Shown: positions 1 to 5,602 of the stretch, one piece after another
Layout of the letters: each line of letters opens with the position of its first letter
How positions within the stretch are numbered: position 1 is the stretch's first letter
Source of the DNA: Thermoproteota archaeon
GTDB lineage: Archaea > Thermoproteota > Methanomethylicia > Culexarchaeales > Culexmicrobiaceae
DNA: 5,902 bases
NCBI GenBank assembly: GCA_003649145.1
Contig: QMQZ01000022.1
Location: 1-5,902 of the forward strand
Direction of reading: 5' to 3'
Made by a program: the position numbers and the translations under genes
Notes under the pieces: generated by a model
The model's database searches: none
The model's input: the letters and a program-made list of their open reading frames with translations, nothing else
Told to the model about the DNA's origin: nothing

Positions 1-2016
1 ATCCTAATTCTCCCCGCCCCCTTCGTTGACCCTGAAAATGGCACTGGGCTAGTCTACAGCGTACCTGCCCACGCCCCATATGATTGGCTAGCCCTCAGAG
101 ACTTAATAGAGAACCCAAGCATTCTTCAAAAGTACGGTATAGATGTTGAAAAAGTGAAGGAAATAAAACCAATATCAATAATCTCAGTTGAAGGCTTCGG
201 AGATTATCCAGCAATAGAAATAGTTGATCAACTCAAGGTTAAAAATCAACTCGACCCCAAAGCTGAAGAAGCCACTCAAATAATCTACAAGAAGGAGTTC
301 CACAAAGGAGTGCTGAAGGAAAACTGCGGTGAATACGCTGGCTTCAGAGTCTTTGAGGTGAAAGAGCGTCTAATACGTGACTTCGTATCTAAAGGATACG
401 CCGACATAATGTATGACCTCACAAGGCCAGTAGTCTGCAGATGCGGAACTAAGTGTATAGTTAAAATACTTGAAAACCAATGGTTCCTAAAATACTCCGA
501 TCCAAAGTGGAAAGAGCTGGCAAAAAAGGCGTTAAACAACATGGCAATTTATCCTCCAGAAGCTAGAAAGAATTTTGAGGAGGTTATTGACTGGCTAGAA
601 GACAAACCTTGCGCGAGATTCTCTGGGCTTGGCACCCCTCTACCATGGGATCCAAGCTGGCTTGTTGAAACCCTAAGTGACTCTACTATTTACATGGCAT
701 TTTACACCATAAGTAAATACGTAAATGAAGGTCTAGTAACTCCAGAAGCTTTAACCGACGAAGTATTTGACTACATATTCCTCGGCATTGGAAATCCCGA
801 TGAAATTTCCCAGAAATCAGGAATATCCAAAGAAATCCTAGACAGAATGAGGAGCGAATTTAACTACTGGTACCCTGTTGACCTAAGAGTTTCAGCTAAA
901 GAGCTCCTTCCTAATCACTTAACATTCTTCATATTCCACCACGTCGCCATATTCCCGGAACACCTATGGCCTAAAGCTATTGGAGTAAATGGCATGCTCA
1001 TGATTGAAGGACAGCCAATGTCAAAGTCCAAGGGAATATTCATAACACTAAGGGATGCAATTCAAAACTATGGTGCTGACACTATACGTGCAACGCTATT
1101 ATTCAGTGCAGAAGATTTAGATGACCCTGATTGGCGAAGTAAAAATGCAAATGACATTAGAAAAAACCTCGAGTCATTCTATCGCTTCGTCCTTAACATC
1201 TACTCCACGGCCATGAATTGCGATGAAAGAGCTCTTGAAGACATCGATAAATGGCTTCTAAGTCAACTTCAGCGGGCAATTGCCAAAGTTACGCACAATA
1301 TAAGTGTTCTCAAGACAAGAACTGCCTTCCACGAAGCTTTCTTCGGCGTATGGAATGCCTTCAAATGGTATCTCAGAAGAGTTGAATCAGTAAATAAGAA
1401 GGTAGTCCTTAAAGCAATAGACACGTGGCTTCGCCTATTAGCACCCTTCATACCATTCACCTGCGAAGAACTTTGGGAGAAAACAGGGCATGAACCCTTC
1501 ATTTCAACTGAAAAATGGCCTGAAGTAGATGAAAGTGAAATTTCATATGAAATCGAGCTATCGGAATCTCTAGTAAGAAAAACGCTCAGCGACATTCTCG
1601 AGATAATGCGCGTAATCAAGGTAAAGCCATCCAAAATAATAATATACGTGGCTCCAGACTGGAAGTGGAACATATACCTGAACGTCGCTGAGCTCATGAG
1701 TAGGGAAGTAACAGACTTCAAAGCTATAATGCGCGAAATAATGAGTAAGGACTATGTGAAGGGCAAAGAGCGCGAAGCTGTCAAGATAGTCAAATACTCC
1801 TATGAAGACCTAATAAACCTCACAGCAGATGAGCGTAATATGCGCGCAAATACAAAAATCGACGAAATCAAGGTATTTCTAAATGCCACAAAATTCCTAG
1901 AGAAAGAGACAGGAGCAAAGGTTCTTGTATTTAGTGCTGATGATCCTGCCCGCATAGACCCGAAGGGAAGAGCTAAGCATGCAATGCCACTGAGACCTGC
2001 AATTTATATTGAGTAG
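1..2016 (+). CDS. leuS: Leucyl-tRNA synthetase, archaeal type, 5'-truncated by window edge
   Basis: This cytoplasmic class I enzyme charges tRNA-Leu with leucine using ATP. The frame is open from base 1, giving 671 residues that end in a normal C-terminus; archaeal LeuRS is usually about 930-970 aa, so roughly 280 residues (HIGH motif and much of CP1) lie upstream of the window. Residues 1-35 are the end of the CP1 editing domain, with GTGLVYSVPAHAPYD; D28 matches the conserved editing-site aspartate. A CRCGTKC cluster near residue 140 precedes the typical QWFLKYSDPKW. The KMSKS loop (residues 339-345) reads PMSKSKG, so its first lysine is proline. An anticodon-binding helical domain (about 375-510) and the archaeal C-terminal extension follow, ending in the family-typical LRPAIYIE. 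An ATG at 154 is internal, because homology continues upstream of it. The DUF434 gene follows after 17 bp. Identification is very secure. Confidence 0.97.
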   Translation: MLILPAPFVDPENGTGLVYSVPAHAPYDWLALRDLIENPSILQKYGIDVEKVKEIKPISIISVEGFGDYPAIEIVDQLKVKNQLDPKAEEATQIIYKKEFHKGVLKENCGEYAGFRVFEVKERLIRDFVSKGYADIMYDLTRPVVCRCGTKCIVKILENQWFLKYSDPKWKELAKKALNNMAIYPPEARKNFEEVIDWLEDKPCARFSGLGTPLPWDPSWLVETLSDSTIYMAFYTISKYVNEGLVTPEALTDEVFDYIFLGIGNPDEISQKSGISKEILDRMRSEFNYWYPVDLRVSAKELLPNHLTFFIFHHVAIFPEHLWPKAIGVNGMLMIEGQPMSKSKGIFITLRDAIQNYGADTIRATLLFSAEDLDDPDWRSKNANDIRKNLESFYRFVLNIYSTAMNCDERALEDIDKWLLSQLQRAIAKVTHNISVLKTRTAFHEAFFGVWNAFKWYLRRVESVNKKVVLKAIDTWLRLLAPFIPFTCEELWEKTGHEPFISTEKWPEVDESEISYEIELSESLVRKTLSDILEIMRVIKVKPSKIIIYVAPDWKWNIYLNVAELMSREVTDFKAIMREIMSKDYVKGKEREAVKIVKYSYEDLINLTADERNMRANTKIDEIKVFLNATKFLEKETGAKVLVFSADDPARIDPKGRAKHAMPLRPAIYIE

Positions 2017-2033
2017 CCCCCTATAATTGCTCG

Positions 2034-2693
2034 ATGAGTAAGCTAAAAGATGCAATACTTGACATGCGATATCTTTTAAGTCGAGGGTATAAGCGAGAAC
2101 TGGCTGCAAACTTTGTTGCTAGTAGATACAGTCTTTCAAAAGAAGAAAGAGCTATACTCTATAGGGCGGTATACGACGAAAATCAAGCTAGAGAGCATAA
2201 AAGGAAAATCGTTAAACCAGAATATGTTTCAGGTAAAGTGCTCTCAGTTGACGGTTTCAATGTCTTAATAACTGTGGAAAGTGCGCTTCGTGGGAAACTT
2301 CTAATTGAATGCGATGATGGATTTATACGTGACGTTTCAGCAGTGTTTGGCAAATACCGCTTATCAGAACTTACATGGAAGGCATTAGACTTAATATTGT
2401 CCTTCTTGTCGCGCTATAAGCCAAAATCTGTACTCTTCTTCTTAGATAGCCCTATAAGCCGAAGTGGCGAACTGGCTTCTCAAATTCGTCGCCGACTACC
2501 GCATTTCAACTTGACTGGAGATGCGAAAGCAGTAAAGCAAAGCGATGTTGCAGTACTATCGTCAGGAGAAGTAGTTGCTTCAAGCGACTGCATCATAATT
2601 CAGAGAGCTAATTACGTTTTGGACCTAGCAGGTCAAATAGTCCGCAACTACACTCCCCACTTAATTCTAAGAATTAGCGAGGATTTACATTAG
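2034..2693 (+). CDS. DUF434/DUF5616 family conserved archaeal protein
   Basis: This 219-aa protein has no established function and resembles archaeal COG2454 (DUF434 followed by DUF5616). Residues 1-55 form a helical DUF434-like region with YLLSRGYKRELAANFVA and a SLSKEERAILYRAVYD segment. Residues 65-205 form an alpha/beta domain that opens with VDGFNVLITVES (D73, N76), followed by D94/D95, FFLDSP (D138), GDAK (D163), SDVAVLSSG (D171) and SSDCIII (D185). An early D-G-x-N and acidic residues after later hydrophobic strands resemble PIN/NYN-type metal-dependent nuclease folds; that link is my inference. There is no signal peptide or membrane segment. It lies 17 bp after leuS on the same strand, so co-transcription is likely. 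No Shine-Dalgarno sequence precedes the ATG, but it is the first start after the leuS stop and the N-terminus fits the family. Its stop codon is 3 bp from the tRNA 3' end on the other strand. Confidence 0.85.
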   Translation: MSKLKDAILDMRYLLSRGYKRELAANFVASRYSLSKEERAILYRAVYDENQAREHKRKIVKPEYVSGKVLSVDGFNVLITVESALRGKLLIECDDGFIRDVSAVFGKYRLSELTWKALDLILSFLSRYKPKSVLFFLDSPISRSGELASQIRRRLPHFNLTGDAKAVKQSDVAVLSSGEVVASSDCIIIQRANYVLDLAGQIVRNYTPHLILRISEDLH

Positions 2694-2696
2694 AAG

Positions 2697-2801
2697 TGGC
2701 GGGCCCGGCGGGACTCGAACCCGCGGCCCCCGGCTTAGAAGGCCGGCTCGAGCCTCATCCTCAGGGATGAGGTTGCTCTATCCAAGCTGAGCTACGGGCC
2801 C
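2697..2801 (-). tRNA. tRNA-Arg (TCT anticodon) with non-canonical intron and encoded CCA
   Basis: The complete cloverleaf decodes AGA (and possibly AGG). The acceptor stem has seven G-C pairs (2795-2801 with 2701-2707), discriminator G at 2700, and CCA encoded at 2699-2697. The D stem is GCTC/GAGC (2792-2789 with 2778-2775) around a 10-nt loop. The anticodon stem is CCGGC/GCCGG (2746-2742 with 2734-2730) and its loop CTTCTAA has anticodon TCT at 2739-2737. The variable loop has 5 nt. The T arm GCGGG/CCCGC carries loop TTCGAGT (2724-2708). A20 (2781) and C35 are known arginine identity elements. Exactly 28 nt (2774-2747) lie between D and anticodon stems where one nucleotide (position 26) is expected, so a 27-nt intron interrupts the gene outside the anticodon loop. 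The mature length would be 78 nt with CCA. It is on the same strand as the radical SAM gene, 40 bp after its stop, probably with its own promoter. Confidence 0.95.
2747..2773 (-). other. 27-nt tRNA intron between D arm and anticodon arm (about position 26/27)
   Basis: Removing 27 nt restores a perfect cloverleaf. The core is a hairpin, CCTCATCC (2772-2765) paired with GGATGAGG (2760-2753) around the loop CTGA. One bulge-helix-bulge model pairs exon GAG (2778-2776) with intron CTC (2752-2750) plus an A-G mismatch, and has 3-nt bulges 2775-2773 and 2748-2746. Cutting each bulge between its second and third nucleotide excises 2773-2747 and leaves A as nucleotide 26. An alternative excises 2774-2748 and leaves G26. 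A third fold has a perfect 4-bp central helix (GAGC with GCTC) but needs off-centre cuts. An outer exon helix is not evident, as in relaxed archaeal motifs. Exact ends are therefore uncertain by one base; the presence of an intron is not. Confidence 0.75.
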
Positions 2802-2822
2802 CATATTTGTTAATTGAGGTAG

Positions 2823-2838
2823 CATTTAAGAATTTATC
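2823..2838 (-). promoter_or_regulatory. Candidate archaeal promoter (TATA-like box with BRE-like purines) for tRNA-Arg
   Basis: Read on the - strand, the 40-bp gap between the radical SAM stop codon and the tRNA contains GATAAATTCTTAAATG. The TTAAAT core is centred about 26 bp upstream of the tRNA 5' end. That is the usual archaeal TATA-to-start distance, so transcription could begin at or near the first tRNA nucleotide. The A-rich GATAAA just upstream resembles a TFB recognition element. The region is AT-rich anyway, so the match alone is weak; its position is the main support. Confidence 0.45.
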
Positions 2839-2841
2839 TTC

Positions 2842-4569
2842 TCAGCTGAAGTCAGCAATATCCAGTATTTTCTTAACTATTTTTTCGTCATTAACAATCT
2901 TAATTAAATCTTCACTGCTCTTTATTGGTCGGTTAACTGCTATTTTAGCTGCTCTCTTCCTGCCTATTCCAGGTATTTTGGCTAAGATTTCTACACTTAC
3001 TTGGTTAATTTTTAATGGTACTGGCAAACCAGTTACTGATCGGTAACCGTGGTCGACGACAACTACGTCTATGAACTGATTTAAGTTAATCTTTAATGGT
3101 ATGCATACGAGAATCGGGTAAGAACCAACCTGACGCGCTAATGTCATTGTGCCGTCGTGTTGTTCCGTGAAAACTTCCTTGAGAATAATCCACGTTGGCA
3201 CAACTTTCTTAAGCATAGGTAAATCGACTTCTCTACGCATTTTCTCTTTGTATATTTTGAATATGCTCTTGTGTCGTTTGATAATTTTGTTTCCAACTTT
3301 CCACATGCGTGTTCCTGGAAGTGGTATGCACTGCCTGATGTTTATCCTCCTCACTAGCAATCCTCTATTTAGCACCTCTTTCATGAACTCTAAGTTTAGT
3401 TGATATGTTTGAACTGTCTCTCCAATAAGGCCATGTACAAAGTTAATTCCAGGCAAAAGCTCCGGAAGGCCGTTCCAACCTCTTCTAGAACCTATTTCGT
3501 TTATTATCTCAATTGCCTTCATTGCCTCATCCGGCTGGGCTTTTAAATTGTTAGCCTTTATTACTACTGGGTCTGCTGATTCTACGCCGAAAGCCGCAAC
3601 GTCGCCTGGTGTGTGGTATTTGACTATGATCTTCGTTATTTCTCTAGCTTCTTCTGGATGATGAGCAATTGCACCTGGATTCGCATTGTCGATATGCAGT
3701 ACCTTAAGATTTGGTGCTACATTTCTTATTGCTGAAAATAGTTTTTCTAGAGCTGGAGGGTTCAGCTTTGGGAATTCTGTTTCTCCTACTCCCTTAGCCA
3801 TGTAGCTGTATATGTCTGGTTGCCTTCCTAGCCTAAAATGCCTTACACCAAATTGATATAATGCTTCTATTTCATCAACGATATCTCTTACTGGTCTAAA
3901 GTCTGGAAGTCCGTACAGCACCTCAGCGCAGAAGGAGCATCCGCCTGTAATTACGCGGGGGCATCCCCTGTAAGTTTCGATTTCACATATTAAGTTCAAG
4001 CCATAATTCGGATGATCTAGAACTATTTTTGCCCCCTTAATTGCATAGTCTCTTATTTCATGAGCATTCTCCCTTTTTGCGTATGGGTCTACCGCTTCCA
4101 CGCGCAGTTTTTCAGTTAGTAGTTGGTGAATGGCTATCTCTAAATCTCCTTTAACTATTAGGTCATAGTAATCTTCCAGCTCCCTTATCAGTTTTGGAGT
4201 TTTTCCTCCCTCAAATCCAAATCCGTATCTTGCAGCCGGTCCCCCAAGGACTTTTATGGGCTTTGTGAGAAGTTTAGCTATTCTAAGCGCTTCTTCCAGC
4301 TTTATTGGTTTTCCACCTAAGTATTTTCCAGGGACTATCATTCCTCCTATCACTATCACTAGCTGTGCTGAGTTAGCTTTCTTAATTATGAAGTCGAAAT
4401 TTTGTCTTACTTCATCAATTGTATAGTAGAAAACTTCTATGCTCCTATTGTATGTCCAGATAGCTCCAGCTGTATATCTAGCATACACGTCTAAGTAAGG
4501 AGGGACACCTAATCCTGCTGGCTCATCATTGTATCCGTCAATTATGAAAACACGATCAACGTTCTTCAT
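2842..4569 (-). CDS. Radical SAM enzyme with TRAM-like region and C-terminal helix-hairpin-helix (COG1031 type)
   Basis: A 575-aa protein predicted to bind a [4Fe-4S] cluster and cleave S-adenosylmethionine to start radical chemistry; its substrate is unknown. Residues 1-150 resemble a B12-binding-like Rossmann region (IIDGYNDEPAGLGVPPYLD; VIVIGGMIVPGKYLGG). The radical SAM core (about 195-430) has ETYRGCPRVITGGCSFC with C203, C211 and C214, spaced CX7CX2C rather than the classical CX3CX2C. FGVES (327-331) and INFVHGLIGET (375-385) match SAM-binding and barrel motifs. Residues 455-515 (HDGTMTLARQVGSYPILV, VDHGYRSVTG) look like a TRAM-type RNA-binding domain. Residues 525-575 hold a helix-hairpin-helix (KIPGIGRKRAAKI). 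This layout recalls methylthiotransferase-like tRNA modifiers, so an RNA substrate is plausible but inferred. The ATG start lies 18 bp after thiL and begins exactly where the conserved MxxVxxIIDGY segment starts; no clear Shine-Dalgarno is seen. Probably co-transcribed with thiL. Confidence 0.9.
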   Translation of the reverse strand: MKNVDRVFIIDGYNDEPAGLGVPPYLDVYARYTAGAIWTYNRSIEVFYYTIDEVRQNFDFIIKKANSAQLVIVIGGMIVPGKYLGGKPIKLEEALRIAKLLTKPIKVLGGPAARYGFGFEGGKTPKLIRELEDYYDLIVKGDLEIAIHQLLTEKLRVEAVDPYAKRENAHEIRDYAIKGAKIVLDHPNYGLNLICEIETYRGCPRVITGGCSFCAEVLYGLPDFRPVRDIVDEIEALYQFGVRHFRLGRQPDIYSYMAKGVGETEFPKLNPPALEKLFSAIRNVAPNLKVLHIDNANPGAIAHHPEEAREITKIIVKYHTPGDVAAFGVESADPVVIKANNLKAQPDEAMKAIEIINEIGSRRGWNGLPELLPGINFVHGLIGETVQTYQLNLEFMKEVLNRGLLVRRINIRQCIPLPGTRMWKVGNKIIKRHKSIFKIYKEKMRREVDLPMLKKVVPTWIILKEVFTEQHDGTMTLARQVGSYPILVCIPLKINLNQFIDVVVVDHGYRSVTGLPVPLKINQVSVEILAKIPGIGRKRAAKIAVNRPIKSSEDLIKIVNDEKIVKKILDIADFS

Positions 4570-4587
4570 ATAGACACTTAAGCAAAT

Positions 4588-5571
4588 CTATTTTCTCGCG
4601 AAGTGCTCCCATCCTCTTTTCTCGATAACTCTCTCGATGTCGTCTTTCTTAAATATTACCTTATCCCCCTTCACGACTTCTCCTATTGGGATTAGCTGTC
4701 CTCCCACTGATTCTACAACTTTTCGTGCTCTAGAGAAAAGTTCCTTTTTTATGGTGACCACTAAATGGTATTCCTCACCGCCATAGAAGACGAGCTCAAA
4801 TGGATCTATATTATGAATTCTAGCGAATTCAGCGGCTTCCTCAGAAATTGGCAGTGTTTTTATTTCAAAACCTACTTTGCTTCTCGACGCTATTTCATGT
4901 AGTGAAATGGCAAGGCCATCGCTACTGTCGATGGATGCCGTCACGGCTGTACTTTGTGCTAATGCTATTCCCTCTTTTACTTGTGCTTTTGGCGTGTAGA
5001 CTGCTTTCAGTATTTTTTCTTTAAGTGGGCTAGGTGCATCTATGCCTTCGAGGAGTATTTTTAATCCAGCGGCTGTATTACCAAATTTACCTGTAACTGC
5101 GACGATATCTCCCTCCTTTGCTCCTCCTCGACTAATTACGTGGTCAGCTACACCTATGGCTGTGCCCGATATTATTAAGTCACATGCCTCATTTACATCC
5201 CCACCAATTATATAGGCGCCGTACTCCTTTGCTCCTTCATCAAGTCCTCTAATTAGCTCCTTAAAGTCGTCTAACTTCATTTCAGCCTTTAACCCTAGAG
5301 CGAAAAGAAGCGCTAATGGTTTAGCTCCCTTTGCAGCTAAATCGCTTATGCACATTACAGTTGCCTTACGACCCACCTGCCTAAAAGTCATTCCTGGAGG
5401 AACATCTGTTGACGCTACAAGCATATCTGAATTGATTACGACAATTTTTTGTTCACGTACGTGAAGGGCAGATGCATCGTCACCATATGGCAGTGGCATA
5501 AACTCATACCTTCTAATTTCTTCAAAAATAGTTTCGATTAATTTCCATTCCCCAACGTCACGTATTTTCAC
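4588..5571 (-). CDS. thiL: Thiamine-phosphate kinase (thiamine-monophosphate kinase)
   Basis: ThiL uses ATP to convert thiamine monophosphate to the active cofactor thiamine diphosphate, the last step of cytoplasmic thiamine synthesis. The 327-aa length is normal for this PurM/AIRS-fold family. N-terminal domain motifs are YGDDAS (29-34), NSDML with D49, SDLAAKGAKP (76-85) and GGDVNEA (123-129); the usual threonine after GGD is valine here. The C-terminal domain has TGKFGNTAAGL (160-170), DSSDGL (215-220) and GGEEYHL (264-270). The expected metal- and phosphate-binding aspartates D31, D32, D49, D77, D125 and D218 are all present. The start is GTG at 5571: it gives the family-like MKIRDVGEWKLI and is preceded by a strong GGAGG site. 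It follows the DP1 gene by 31 bp and precedes the radical SAM gene by 18 bp on the same strand, which suggests an operon. Nothing looks broken. Confidence 0.95.
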   Translation of the reverse strand: MKIRDVGEWKLIETIFEEIRRYEFMPLPYGDDASALHVREQKIVVINSDMLVASTDVPPGMTFRQVGRKATVMCISDLAAKGAKPLALLFALGLKAEMKLDDFKELIRGLDEGAKEYGAYIIGGDVNEACDLIISGTAIGVADHVISRGGAKEGDIVAVTGKFGNTAAGLKILLEGIDAPSPLKEKILKAVYTPKAQVKEGIALAQSTAVTASIDSSDGLAISLHEIASRSKVGFEIKTLPISEEAAEFARIHNIDPFELVFYGGEEYHLVVTIKKELFSRARKVVESVGGQLIPIGEVVKGDKVIFKKDDIERVIEKRGWEHFARK

Positions 5572-5577
5572 AACTAG

Positions 5578-5584
5578 TCCTCCA
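5578..5584 (-). promoter_or_regulatory. Shine-Dalgarno site for thiL
   Basis: The - strand reads TGGAGGA, with GGAGG (5583-5579) ending 7 nt before the GTG start codon. It complements the archaeal 16S rRNA tail. It decides the thiL start in favour of the GTG; the nearby ATG (5588-5586) overlaps the site's 5' flank and is out of frame. The other two complete genes in the window lack a comparable site. Confidence 0.75.
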
Positions 5585-5602
5585 GCATTTAAGTCGTCGT
5601 CT

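Noticed and set aside
285..542. Open frame of 85 codons on the - strand inside leuS
   Set aside because: It lies wholly within the well-conserved LeuRS reading frame and its translation resembles no family I know.
1269..1721. Open frame of 150 codons on the - strand inside leuS
   Set aside because: It is antisense to the LeuRS anticodon-binding region. Its composition (rich in Ser, Leu, Thr and Arg) is typical of a shadow frame, and no domain is visible.
1897..2109. Short - strand open frame across the leuS/DUF434 junction
   Set aside because: It overlaps two convincing + strand genes and has no recognisable motif.
2662..2676. Inverted repeat TAATTC-TAA-GAATTA, a possible bidirectional terminator at the convergent junction
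   Set aside because: It is inside the DUF434 coding sequence, AT-rich, with a 6-bp stem and no following U-tract; chance is likely.
2862..2888. T-rich run on the + strand that could terminate the leuS-DUF434 transcript
   Set aside because: It is the complement of lysine codons in the radical SAM gene and lies beyond the whole tRNA; composition alone does not support a terminator.
2807..3046. 79-codon + strand frame with hydrophobic stretches, like a small membrane protein
   Set aside because: It is antisense to the HhH end of the radical SAM gene. The hydrophobicity comes from the complement of Lys/Asp/Glu codons.
3149..3403. 84-codon + strand frame
   Set aside because: It is antisense to the conserved radical SAM coding region, with no family resemblance.
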